Below are positions 1 to 6,171 of a stretch of 38,644 nt of DNA, in pieces (position 1 is the stretch's first letter; every line of letters begins with the position of its first letter). Made by a program: the position numbers and the translations under genes. This stretch comes from Bacillota bacterium (GTDB lineage: Bacteria > Bacillota > JADQBR01): NCBI GenBank assembly GCA_016278515.1, contig JADQBR010000129.1, forward strand, positions 1-38,644, given 5' to 3'. The notes beneath the pieces are model-generated. The model had not been told where the DNA came from. It made no database searches and saw only the letters and a list, made by a program, of their open reading frames with translations.

Positions 1-86
1 ATAATTAAGGCAATAATAGCCAATCATGAAAAGAGGATAATAACTGTGCCTACCAAAGAGAGACGGTGCCAGTCACTTAACTTATT

Positions 87-332
87 ATGCCCAGGGATGT
101 ATTTAGAAAAGCTACCGCAGAAAAGTTCAAAGCTGCAGGGCTAAAAAAAGGCTTCTATGAAATGGGCACCGATGTAGACTATGACTTGTGGGCTGAGCAC
201 CTTCCCCACGACTTAGCGGACATTTTTGACATATCCATAACAGCAGCCCGGATCAGGCTCAAAAAATTAAATATTATCCGGGAAAAAGATTATAACCACT
301 GCCTAAAAATCAATAAAAACTTTGAAAGTTGA
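87..332 (+). pseudogene. C-terminal remnant resembling an ImmA/IrrE-type protein
   Basis: An 81-codon frame starts at LIMPRDVFRKA-like sequence, which resembles the segment after the metallopeptidase core in ImmA/IrrE proteins. It ends with a helix-turn-helix-like stretch (LADIFDIS...AARIRLKKLNI) typical of the C-terminus of that family. No HExxH zinc motif is visible upstream. The frame is closed by TAA at 78-80, and a different frame is open across 1-86, so the gene appears frameshifted and has lost its catalytic half, or that half lies outside the window. I see no ribosome binding site for the ATG at 87. It sits at the edge of a toxin-antitoxin island, where such regulator-protease fragments are common. 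The family call is tentative. Confidence 0.4.
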
Positions 333-354
333 TAAAACAATGTTACAATTATCG

Positions 355-383
355 GTTACATGATATAGTTAAGGAAATATACT
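355..383 (+). promoter_or_regulatory. Candidate promoter of the VapBC-like operon
   Basis: TATACT at 378-383 is a good -10 box. It lies 17 bp after a weak -35 (GTTACA, 355-360), 25 bp before the antitoxin start. The same TATACT box recurs at the three MazEF-type promoters. GTTACA occurs twice here (about 342-347 and 355-360) and could be part of an operator. Confidence 0.45.
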
Positions 384-407
384 TTGTATGAAAGGAGAGA
401 AAAGTAT

Positions 408-650
408 ATGGAATTCGTGAGAGTAGTAAAAAACAGTGACGATTTAGCAAAAGTTATTGATATGCCAAAAGGATTAAGAAATAGAAAAGTAGAAGTTATT
501 ATATTTCCTTACCAAGATAGAGAGGAAGTAGCTGAAATTGAAAGAAAGAGCTTAAGAGGAGCTTTATCAAAATATAAGAACGAGGCATTACAGGCTAAAG
601 AAAGTGATGCTTGGTCTAGAGCAGTGGTGGAAAAGCATGAAAATAGTTGA
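408..650 (+). CDS. Antitoxin of a VapBC-like toxin-antitoxin pair
   Basis: An 80-residue protein directly precedes a PIN-domain toxin and overlaps it by 14 bp, the usual order for VapBC. The N-terminal half (VRVVKNSDDLAKVIDMPKGL) resembles small AbrB- or DUF2281-like antitoxins. The C-terminal half (GALSKYKNEALQAKESDAW...VVEKHENS) is the type of toxin-binding tail found beside PIN toxins. I chose ATG 408 because AAAGGAGAG at 391-399 sits at ideal distance; the TTG at 384 is in frame but has no such site. It should neutralise the downstream RNase and, by analogy, repress its own promoter. The exact antitoxin family is not certain. Confidence 0.72.
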   Translation: MEFVRVVKNSDDLAKVIDMPKGLRNRKVEVIIFPYQDREEVAEIERKSLRGALSKYKNEALQAKESDAWSRAVVEKHENS

Positions 651-1005
651 TGTGAATATTATTTTAAGATACTTGCTTAATGACCATGATGAGTTGTCAG
701 ATAAAGCTACATCGATTATTGAAAACAATGAGGTACTATTGGCTAATGAAGTAATTGCAGAAATTGTATATGTCCTTGAAAAAGTATATAGTGTAAAAAA
801 TAATGAGATATGTGATACTCTCCTAGACCTATTCAAGTATAAAAACATAGTTGTAGACGACCTAGAAGTAATAGAAGAAGCTCTTCTCTTATTTAGCAGA
901 AGGCGATTAGATTTTGTCGATACACTTTTATATGCCTATAATAAAGTAAAGGGATATGAGGTTTATACTTTTGATAAGAAATTAAAGAAACTTCTTGAAG
1001 GATAG
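637..1005 (+). CDS. PIN-domain ribonuclease toxin (VapC-like)
   Basis: A 122-residue single PIN domain. The metal-binding acidic residues are in the expected places: D5 in MKIVDVN, E42 in EVIAEIVYVL, D92/D95 in LDFVDTLL, and D113 near the end (VYTFDKKL). PIN toxins cleave RNA, often tRNA, in a magnesium-dependent way. The ATG at 637 gives a canonical VapC start with D5 in beta-strand 1; the longer frame from 604 would only add residues read from the antitoxin gene. Translation is probably coupled to the antitoxin through the 14-bp overlap. The gene is full length and all key residues are present, so it is probably active. Confidence 0.85.
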   Translation: MKIVDVNIILRYLLNDHDELSDKATSIIENNEVLLANEVIAEIVYVLEKVYSVKNNEICDTLLDLFKYKNIVVDDLEVIEEALLLFSRRRLDFVDTLLYAYNKVKGYEVYTFDKKLKKLLEG

Positions 1006-1079
1006 AAATTTAGGTTGATGGTTAATTACGATAACTGTATAGGGCAAGGGATGGCATGGGGGGATGGCATGGCTGGCAT

Positions 1080-1135
1080 GGGGACTGTGGCTGGGGACTG
1101 TGGCTGGGGACTGTGGCACTGTGGCACTGTGGCAT
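1080..1135. repeat. G-rich short tandem repeat
   Basis: Three copies of a 13-bp unit (GGGGACTGTGGCT, 1080-1092, 1093-1105 and partly 1106-1117) are followed by two ACTGTGGC units. The plus strand is almost free of C-runs and very rich in GG, unlike the surrounding AT-rich DNA. It precedes the 57-bp repeat and the RAYT stub, so it is probably an expanded REP-type element. The open frames through it are low-complexity artefacts. Confidence 0.7.
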
Positions 1136-1187
1136 GGGGACGTTTTGTTTGCCATGTATAGACCATAAGAATTTGATAGAAGTTAGG
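1131..1187 (+). repeat. 57-bp dispersed repeat, copy 1
   Basis: Runs from GGCATGGGGACGTTTTG to GATAGAAGTTAGG. A second copy at 2715-2771 differs at only two bases, and its core is found inverted at 7978-7997. It lies just before a transposase stub. Confidence 0.85.
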
Positions 1188-1196
1188 AATGTTGAA

Positions 1197-1286
1197 ATGC
1201 CAAGAAGAGCGAGAGAGAAGAGCAGTACAGGCATTTACCATGTTATTTTAAGAGGGATTAATAGGTTCAAAGAATGTGTTTATTAG
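1197..1286 (+). pseudogene. N-terminal stub of a REP-associated tyrosine transposase (RAYT, Y1_Tnp)
   Basis: Codes for 29 residues beginning MPRRAREKSS, then GIYHVILRGINR, the classic start of RAYT/IS200-like transposases. The normal continuation would be an acidic D/E-rich loop and the HUH and tyrosine motifs. Instead the frame ends after FKECVY. The HUH motif and catalytic tyrosine are absent, so it is inactive. RAYTs mobilise REP-type palindromes, which fits the many GGGGACGGTTC-like repeats nearby. Confidence 0.75.
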
Positions 1287-1386
1287 TTGACAGAATATCT
1301 GTAGTGCTGTATTATAAATCTAACAGAGCCCACCACGCCTCTTAACAATGCGGACCAAGGTGGGACATTTTATTTTGGAGATGAAT

Positions 1387-1873
1387 ATGGATTCTAACAA
1401 TAGTAAAAAGGATAGAATTAAGAAACCTACTACTTTTGTAGAACAAGTAAATATATTGAAAAATAGGAACCTGCAAATAGAGGATGAAGAGCAGGCAATA
1501 GAAACCCTTAGCAGAATAAATTACTATCGATTAAGTGCTTATATGCTTTCCTTTAAGGTCGGCAATAGATTTCATGACGGGGTTTCTTTTAATGATGTCT
1601 ATGAGCACACGAGGATGGAGAGCACAGAGGTCCAGGAAGATTTGGGTAAAGAGAAAAAGGTTTTTCCTAATGTGGATTTTTACTCTGGAATGGTGTATAA
1701 ATCTTTGGGAATTGAGTCAGAATACTACACCCCTATTTTTGCTGTATCCCGTGTTTCCGGCTGGACTGCCCATGTAATTGAATATCTTAAGAAAAACCGC
1801 ATTTCCCGGCCTCGAGCAATCTATGTTGGTGACTATTTAAATGAATTTATCCCTCATTGAAGAAAGAAAATAA
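1387..1873 (+). pseudogene. Chimeric remnant: Abi_2 N-terminus joined to a citrate synthase C-terminus
   Basis: The open frame (stop at 1858-1860) is a fusion of two unrelated genes. Residues from about KKPTTFVEQVNILKNR to FNDVYE match the start of Abi_2 (AbiD/AbiF-like) abortive-infection proteins, including the INYYRLSAY motif. From about position 1605 the frame becomes the C-terminus of a citrate or methylcitrate synthase: FPNVDFYSG, TPIFAVSRVSGWTAHVIE and RPRAIYVG. In the +1 frame the sequence continues to IEERK then TAA at 1871-1873, which looks like the true citrate synthase end, so this half is frameshifted too. Start ATG 1387 (or 1381) follows TTTGGAG. Neither half can be functional as its parent enzyme. 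The junction position is my estimate. Confidence 0.7.
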
Positions 1874-1959
1874 TTTCAAAAAGAGATACACCGATGAAGG
1901 TTTGGCGACCCCCGATCCCCCTAAAAAGATCCCCTGGGATAATCCGTCAATAAATAATA

Positions 1960-2487
1960 TTATTGTTTTTGGATTTGCTGTTCGGTAGTGAGTTCCGTTG
2001 GTTCCAGATAGTCATTGACTGGTTGCCTGTCAAATAGAGAGGGATGGCCAAGTTTTGCTGCCATAACAGTGGTTACGAGTCCGTAAGCGGCATGACTTAC
2101 CATGTAGGATAAGTTGCTAGTGGCATCTGTGGGCTTTATCTTGTTTTGGGGCAACGAACTGATAAGAAAGTTAATCATTGAACCCAATCCGACCCCTGAT
2201 ATTAGCCCCTTGGTGATAAGCCGGTCTCTACCTGTCTCAGTCAATAAATAAACTGTGCCAACACCGCCCGCAATGCTCATGCCGAAATCAAGCAAACCAC
2301 CAAGGACTTGACCCTGTAAAGACTTGGCTTCACTGTTTTTCTTTACCCAAACACCGGCTGCCGTCTCGCGAAATGAACGTTGGGATAGTTTATTGTTGTG
2401 GGATACTTCATCAATAACAGTTTTAACGATAGCTCCAGTCAACCCTGCGACAGTCCCTAATAGGATACGGTCTTTAATCTTTAGCAT
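1960..2487 (-). CDS. Conserved-looking membrane protein of unknown function
   Basis: A 175-residue protein on the minus strand with a good ribosome binding site (AAGGATG) before its ATG. It has about four hydrophobic helices: near residues 8-25, 60-82 (GLLDFGMSIAGGVGTVYLL), 92-110 and 128-145. Between them are polar loops and a charged Q/E-rich tail. It may sit in the membrane with paired glycine-rich helices. I do not recognise a family with certainty. It is the only apparently intact gene in this stretch that is not toxin-antitoxin related, and it points opposite to its neighbours. No partner gene adjoins it. Confidence 0.65.
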   Translation of the reverse strand: MLKIKDRILLGTVAGLTGAIVKTVIDEVSHNNKLSQRSFRETAAGVWVKKNSEAKSLQGQVLGGLLDFGMSIAGGVGTVYLLTETGRDRLITKGLISGVGLGSMINFLISSLPQNKIKPTDATSNLSYMVSHAAYGLVTTVMAAKLGHPSLFDRQPVNDYLEPTELTTEQQIQKQ

Positions 2488-2566
2488 AAATTATCATCCT
2501 TTTTTCTTTGTTTTTGATAATATTTTATTTTTCCTAATGCGTGCTGCGTTTATTCTTGGGAATTAA

Positions 2567-3092
2567 CATTTTTTTGGAGAAACCGATATTGATTTAGTAC
2601 TATTGAACATATATTGCGGGGCGTATTAGGCTTGTCTAGTTTATAGAAAAAGACGCTAAATAATTCAAGACACTATCTTTGTGGGACGAACGAAGGATGG
2701 CATGGCATGGGGATGGCATGGGGACGTTTTGCTTGCCATATATAGACCATAAGAATTTGATAGAAGTTAGGCCTTTTTGGGGCAACCAGGGAGACGGTTC
2801 CTGCGGTTGCTGCTGAGCGATAAAAAGGGGAAACGAGGCCTGGTACCTACAAAATTCGACAGATTGATAATAGGAAGGTCCGGCTGTTTATAACTGGGCC
2901 TTTTTCTTATTTGTGGGAGGAAGGTATTGATTGTATGACGTCGACAGCCTTTTATGCAAAGGGACGATTTGTTTGCCAAAAAACATAAGGGGATGTATGG
3001 GGACGGTCCTTTTAACCCAGGTGACATAACTTTCATTACCGAAAAAATAAAAAAGGGACTCCAAACTATATGTTTGTGCCCCATGGTTTTTA
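2567..3092. other. Gene-free stretch with REP-like hairpins
   Basis: No convincing gene. It contains the second 57-bp repeat, a hairpin around GCAACCAGGGAGACGGTTC (about 2780-2808, arms GCAACC/GGTTGC), and further GGGGACGGTCC- and GGGACGATTTG-like copies near 2960-3020. An isolated hairpin near 2880-2905 (AGGTCCGGC...TGGGCCTTTTTC) could act as a terminator. The minus-strand frame at 2767-3084 has no ribosome binding site and crosses the repeats, so I treat it as spurious. Confidence 0.6.
2715..2771 (+). repeat. 57-bp dispersed repeat, copy 2
   Basis: Aligns without gaps to 1131-1187 with two substitutions (T to C and G to A). It is preceded by GGATGGCATGG repeats similar to those before copy 1. 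Confidence 0.85.
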
Positions 3093-3395
3093 CTAATTAT
3101 ACTGATTGAATGTTGTTGCCTTTAAGGATTTTTCAGAAAACATCAATGATAACGTTTTACTTGCTTTTATATTTATTATCCCAATTTTAACAAATTCCCT
3201 ATTAAACAATGATATTACGCCACTGTGTGCAGAATCCAAGTTTTTTGTGGCCAACAATGCTCTAGCAGCATGAAAGGCCGCATAGTAAAATCTATTAATG
3301 GCGCCGCTATATGAACCAAGGTCTAAGAGTTGTTCTCCCTCAATAAAGGTTTTTTCTGCTTTTTCCAACCTCCATTGGGATAAACTTAAGCTCAT
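3093..3395 (-). pseudogene. HEPN-domain protein, apparently truncated (toxin side of a MNT/HEPN pair)
   Basis: A 100-residue protein with the start of a UPF0332-type HEPN domain: WRLEKAEKTFIEGEQLL, then SGAINRFYYAAFHAARALLA and SAHSGVISLFNREFVK. Family members usually run to about 130 residues and contain a conserved R..ADY segment with a last helix. Here the sequence becomes unrelated after KTLSLMF and stops, so the last helices appear lost. R-X6-H in RFYYAAFH is compatible with the HEPN RNase signature but is not proof of activity. It overlaps the upstream nucleotidyltransferase gene by 4 bp (ATGA), so the two are translated together. Probably inactive or altered. Confidence 0.65.
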
Positions 3396-3724
3396 AGTGA
3401 TATGCCTTCTCTTTCCACAGATTTATAAAAATGTGTTTGCTTAAACAAAGGACCCATGAAGTGTTCTTTTGATAAGATAATTGGTGATATTACAACATCA
3501 TATTTTAGATTTAGGTCTACTGCAACATCTATAGCTTTGTTCGTAACCGACTTACCTTCTTTCAATACAATTATCAATATGTCAATATCTGATTCCGGCG
3601 TAGATGTATCACGGGCCACTGATCCAAATAGACGGATATCTTCTACATTTGAACCCAAAACCTGCTTGATAGTAAGTGAAAATTCATTAATTGCTTTTTG
3701 ATTAATGTGATGAATTGATTTCAT
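3392..3724 (-). CDS. MNT-type nucleotidyltransferase antitoxin
   Basis: A 110-residue minimal nucleotidyltransferase. The signature GSX10DXD is complete: LFGSVARD...ESDIDILI. In MNT/HEPN modules this enzyme typically inactivates the HEPN RNase by adding AMP groups. I chose the ATG at 3724 because AGAGGTGG lies at good distance upstream; the longer frame to 3778 would read back through the promoter. It is the first gene of a two-gene operon on the minus strand. The catalytic residues look intact although the partner seems truncated, so it may now serve no function or act on another HEPN protein, for example the one encoded at 4126-4524. Confidence 0.75.
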   Translation of the reverse strand: MKSIHHINQKAINEFSLTIKQVLGSNVEDIRLFGSVARDTSTPESDIDILIIVLKEGKSVTNKAIDVAVDLNLKYDVVISPIILSKEHFMGPLFKQTHFYKSVEREGISL

Positions 3725-3749
3725 ACAGAAATTACCACCTCTTATAATT

Positions 3750-3778
3750 ATTCTAACATATTTATATACATGGAACAA
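3750..3778 (-). promoter_or_regulatory. Candidate promoter of the MNT/HEPN operon
   Basis: Read on the minus strand: TTGTTC (3778-3773), a 17-bp spacer, and TAGAAT (3755-3750). The -10 matches the consensus at five of six bases; the -35 is weak. The start codon lies 26 bp downstream. Confidence 0.4.
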
Positions 3779-3838
3779 CTGGTGCCAACAACCAGGGGGA
3801 CGGTTCTAATGGTAAGATAGATAAGGGTGTTAATAAAA

Positions 3839-3957
3839 ATGCCAAGAACGGCAAGAAAAAAATTAAAAGTGGGATATATCATCTAATATTAAGGGGAGTA
3901 AAAGCTAATTTAATGGAGGAGGTTCTAGAAAAAATTGAAGTTTTGATTTGGGGATGA
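3839..3957 (+). pseudogene. RAYT start fused to the 3' end of a mazF gene
   Basis: From ATG 3839 the sequence codes for MPRTARKK, then shifts frame inside a run of seven A (3856-3862) and continues as IKSGIYHLILRG, the RAYT N-terminus. After GVKA it becomes NLMEEVLEKIEVLIWG and a stop, the exact last 16 residues of the MazF encoded at 5394-5744. The junction is at about 3906. This is a recombination scar, not a working gene. It is also the left end of a 150-bp duplication. Confidence 0.8.
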
Positions 3958-4056
3958 CGTGTTATGGGTAGGTCTAAAATATATACTAAAGTATAGGGGA
4001 TAGTTTGGAGAGAGCACAAGGGGAAGGTTCCTTTGTGTTATTTTCTTTTTCCTATG
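3907..4056 (+). repeat. 150-bp duplication, copy A (mazF 3' end plus downstream region)
   Basis: Aligns without gaps to 5694-5843, with about nine substitutions by my count. It carries the last codons of mazF, the short downstream frame starting MGR, and the hairpin ending in a T-rich tract. Confidence 0.9.
4015..4050 (+). terminator. REP-like hairpin with T-rich tail
   Basis: CACAAGGG (4015-4022) can pair with CCTTTGTG (4030-4037), followed by TTATTTTCTTTTT. Related hairpins follow the first and third mazF genes (5802-5824 and 7775-7799). It may act as a terminator or be a REP-type mobile palindrome. Confidence 0.5.
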
Positions 4057-4125
4057 GAATAGTGTGTTTTTACTCTCTAGCATGTTATAATGAAATTGTA
4101 GTACCACCTTATTTGGGATGTCTTA

Positions 4126-4524
4126 TTGGTGGATAAAAAGGAAATAATAGGGTATTGGATAGGAACAGCTGACAGCGACTACTCAACTATGACAAACCTA
4201 TATGAAAGTGAAGATTATCATTGGAGTCTTTTCATGGGTCACTTGGTGATAGAGAAGCTGATTAAAGCTGTATATATTATTAATATAGGTAATAATCCTC
4301 CAAAGACACATGACTTATTACGGTTAGCTGATAAAGCATTAATTGAAACGTCAAAGGAACAAAAAGACTTACTGGACTTGTTAACTACATTCAATATCAG
4401 TGCCAGGTACCCAGATTATAAGCATAGTTTCTATAAGAAATGTACACATAAATTTATAATAGAAAACATTAAAAAGATAAAGGAGCTAAGAACATGGCTG
4501 CTATCAATAGTAGAGGACAAATAG
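4126..4524 (+). CDS. HEPN-domain RNase toxin of a HEPN/MNT module
   Basis: A 132-residue all-helical HEPN protein. It opens with IGYWIGTADSDYSTMTNLYE and SLFMGHLVIEKLIKAVYI, typical of HEPN toxins. Further on, ARYPDYKH contains R-X5-H, compatible with the RX4-6H catalytic signature. The toxin should be held inactive by the MNT protein encoded next, which overlaps it by 31 bp. The start is TTG 4126 or GTG 4129, both placed after GGGATG at 4115-4120. A TATAAT sequence at 4086-4091 could be the -10 box, with no good -35. Unlike the pair on the opposite strand, this one appears full length. Confidence 0.72.
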   Translation: MVDKKEIIGYWIGTADSDYSTMTNLYESEDYHWSLFMGHLVIEKLIKAVYIINIGNNPPKTHDLLRLADKALIETSKEQKDLLDLLTTFNISARYPDYKHSFYKKCTHKFIIENIKKIKELRTWLLSIVEDK

Positions 4525-4814
4525 AACAAATTGTAAGGGCATATGTAAGCCTTCTACAAAATGAAATAAACGTAAAAAATATTTACCTGTATGGGTCGAG
4601 TGTTAATGGTACTTTTACGGAAGATAGTGATATTGATCTAGCTATAATAGCCGAAGATTTTTGTGGGGATGCAATCGAAGATCGGTTCAAGCTAATGAAA
4701 TTACGAAGAACCATTGATTATAGAATAGAACCCCATCCATTTTCGGTAAATGATTTTAATGAGTATAACCCAATGGCGAAAGAAATAATGGATACAGGTA
4801 TAAAAATAATTTAG
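4494..4814 (+). CDS. MNT-type nucleotidyltransferase antitoxin
   Basis: A 106-residue nucleotidyltransferase with a complete GSX10DXD motif (LYGSSVNG...EDSDIDLAII). ATG 4494 follows AAGGAG at good distance although it lies inside the HEPN gene, so translation is probably coupled. It should modify or mask the HEPN toxin. Gene order here is HEPN then MNT, the reverse of the pair at 3093-3724. The sequences of the two MNT proteins are quite different, so they are probably separate acquisitions and not a recent duplication. Confidence 0.75.
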   Translation: MAAINSRGQIEQIVRAYVSLLQNEINVKNIYLYGSSVNGTFTEDSDIDLAIIAEDFCGDAIEDRFKLMKLRRTIDYRIEPHPFSVNDFNEYNPMAKEIMDTGIKII

Positions 4815-4841
4815 CTAAAAGAGCACCGTAATAAGGGTTTT

Positions 4842-4959
4842 TGAAGGCGGAACAGGCAGCCGCCGCACTAGGTGTACTGGTTATGTAAAGAGATGTGGGA
4901 TACGCCGCCCCACCGAAAATCCTTCATTTCCAAAGCCCGGTCTCGTGACCGGGTTTTTT
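4842..4959 (+). ncRNA. Possible structured RNA ending in a strong terminator
   Basis: The 120 bases after the MNT gene are GC-richer than their surroundings and can fold into a multi-branched shape. TGAAGG (4842-4847) pairs with CCTTCA (4921-4926); inside, GGCGG (4846-4850) pairs with CCGCC (4860-4864) and GTGGG (4895-4899) with CCCAC (4909-4913). The first two helices compete for two bases. A perfect terminator hairpin follows. I do not recognise a known riboswitch or small RNA. It could be a small RNA, a regulatory leader, or merely a structured 3' end of the HEPN/MNT transcript. Confidence 0.35.
4936..4959 (+). terminator. Intrinsic terminator
   Basis: A 7-bp GC-rich stem, CCCGGTC/GACCGGG, with a TCGT loop, followed by six T. 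It separates the HEPN/MNT module from the first mazEF operon. Confidence 0.9.
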
Positions 4960-5105
4960 GCGTTTAGTATTTGAAAATAATCAAAGGAAAAGGATTATCA
5001 ACAAGACAAATAGCCCGGCTCACGGGAATAAGTCGGGGTATAATTTTAAAAGCTTAGTAGATGTGATAAATGATGTAAATAGCCAACTTAAGTTAATTTG
5101 TTCAG

Positions 5106-5134
5106 TTGACTTATTTACAGGAAAAGTATATACT
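5106..5134 (+). promoter_or_regulatory. Promoter of the first mazEF operon
   Basis: TTGACT (5106-5111), a 17-bp spacer, and TATACT (5129-5134): a near-consensus vegetative promoter. The -10 box lies in the palindrome GTATATAC (5126-5133), also found at the third mazEF promoter, which makes it a candidate autoregulatory operator. Confidence 0.75.
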
Positions 5135-5166
5135 ATGTATAAACAAGCGCAAGGGAGGAAACGCTA

Positions 5167-5400
5167 GTGCAGTCATATGTATCAAAGTGGGGCAATAGTT
5201 TAGGAATTCGCATTCCAAAAGCGTTGGCCACGGAAGTAGGGTTGACTGAGGGTGCACAGGTAGAATTAAAAGTTAAAGAAGACTGCATTGTTATTTATCG
5301 TAAAAAATATGAGTTAAAAAGTCTTCTTTCTAAAATTACAGATGATAATTTACATGAAGAAATACAAATTGGTAGTCCGGTAGGGAATGAACAATGGTAA
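5167..5400 (+). CDS. mazE: MazE antitoxin (AbrB-fold)
   Basis: A 77-residue antitoxin with an N-terminal swapped-hairpin DNA-binding domain (SKWGNSLGIRIPKAL) and a C-terminal toxin-binding tail (NLHEEIQIGSPVGNEQW). The tail follows the pattern of E. coli MazE, which ends NLHENI...G.P...W. GTG 5167 follows AAGGGAGG (5151-5158). The frame overlaps mazF by 7 bp. It neutralises the MazF encoded next and probably represses the promoter at 5106-5134. An apparent frame upstream (4958-5167) crosses the terminator and promoter and is not a gene. Confidence 0.88.
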   Translation: MQSYVSKWGNSLGIRIPKALATEVGLTEGAQVELKVKEDCIVIYRKKYELKSLLSKITDDNLHEEIQIGSPVGNEQW

Positions 5401-5744
5401 GCAAGGGGGATAATTACGTCCCGGAAAGAGCAGACATTGTCTGGCTGCAATTTAACCCTCACGCAGGGCACGAGCAAGCTGGGAGAAGGCCTGCACTTGT
5501 TGTTTCTCCCCAGGCATATAACGACAAGGTAGGATTAGCGCTCATATGTCCTATAACTTCTCGAATAAAGAGATATCCTTTTGAAGTAGTGCTGCCATCA
5601 AACTGGGAGGTTTCAGGAGCCGTGCTAGCTGACCAAGTGAAAAGTCTAGATTGGCGTATAAGGCACGCTGAGTTTATATGCAAGTCTCCAGCGAATTTAA
5701 TGGAGGAAGTTCTAGAAAAGATTGAGGTTTTGATTTGGGGATGA
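5394..5744 (+). CDS. mazF: MazF mRNA interferase toxin
   Basis: A 116-residue toxin of the E. coli MazF type. It has the core ADIVWLQFNPHAGHEQAGRR, with the RRP arginine, the CPIT threonine, and the late YPFEVVL and GAVLADQVKSLDWR blocks. These toxins cleave RNA at short sequence motifs. It is translationally coupled to mazE. The last 51 bases and about 100 bases beyond were copied to 3907-4056. Length and key residues are intact, so the toxin is probably functional. Confidence 0.9.
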   Translation: MVSKGDNYVPERADIVWLQFNPHAGHEQAGRRPALVVSPQAYNDKVGLALICPITSRIKRYPFEVVLPSNWEVSGAVLADQVKSLDWRIRHAEFICKSPANLMEEVLEKIEVLIWG

Positions 5745-5843
5745 CGTGTTATGGGTAGGCCTAAAATAAATACTAAAGTATAGGGGATAGTTTGGAGAGA
5801 GCATAAGGGGATGGTTCCTTTGTGATATTTTCTTTCTCCTATG
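5694..5843 (+). repeat. 150-bp duplication, copy B (source copy)
   Basis: This copy is continuous with the intact mazF gene and is therefore probably the original. It includes a hairpin at 5802-5824 followed by a T-rich tract. A 28-bp part (5766-5793) recurs exactly at 10195-10222, upstream of the MscS gene. Confidence 0.9.
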
Positions 5844-5859
5844 TAAGCTCTTACTTTTG

Positions 5860-5888
5860 TTGCGGTTGTGGTAACATTACTGTATACT
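5860..5888 (+). promoter_or_regulatory. Promoter of the second MazEF-type operon
   Basis: TTGCGG (5860-5865), a 17-bp spacer, and TATACT (5883-5888). GTATAC at 5882-5887 overlaps the -10 box, as in the other mazEF promoters. Confidence 0.6.
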
Positions 5889-5919
5889 AAAATGTAACAG
5901 AGTGTTTAGGAGTGATAAT

Positions 5920-6171
5920 GTGAGCAGTTCCAGCGTTAGGATTTACGACAAAACCTATAAGATTTTAAATGAAATTGCCGGACAGACTGGGAAATCGAAG
6001 CAGGAGATATTAGATAAAGCAATTGAAGAATATCGTAGGAAAGAATTTATTATGGAAGCTAATAAGGCATATGCTGTTTTAAGAAACAATTCTGAAAAAT
6101 GGCAAGAGGAAACCAAGGAGAGAGAAGAATGGGACGCCACTCTTGAAGATGGGCTGGAGGATGAACAATGA
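5920..6171 (+). CDS. Ribbon-helix-helix-like antitoxin of a MazF-type pair
   Basis: An 83-residue protein: SSVRIYDKTYKILNEIAGQT and SKQEILDKAIEEYRRKEFI look like a short DNA-binding strand followed by two helices. An acidic helical tail (EETKEREEWDATLEDGLED) is suited to toxin binding. It overlaps the toxin gene by 4 bp (ATGA). I chose GTG 5920 because AGGAG (5908-5912) sits 7 bp upstream; a GTG at 5902 is in frame but would lie before that site. This antitoxin is unrelated in sequence to the AbrB-type MazE of the two flanking modules. Confidence 0.75.
   Translation: MSSSSVRIYDKTYKILNEIAGQTGKSKQEILDKAIEEYRRKEFIMEANKAYAVLRNNSEKWQEETKEREEWDATLEDGLEDEQ

Noticed and set aside
1056-1286. A 76-codon protein starting in the GGCATGGGG repeats
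   Set aside because: The first half is low-complexity translation of a repeat; only the RAYT stub from 1197 resembles a protein.
2767-3084. Minus-strand 105-codon frame in the repeat region
   Set aside because: No ribosome binding site, crosses several repeats, and shows no protein-like pattern.
4958-5167. A 69-codon frame before mazE
   Set aside because: It starts in the tail of a terminator and covers the mazEF promoter, with no ribosome binding site.
5745-5783. Short frame MGRPKINTKV after mazF, also present in the copy at 3962
   Set aside because: Ten codons without a ribosome binding site; conserved only because the DNA is duplicated.
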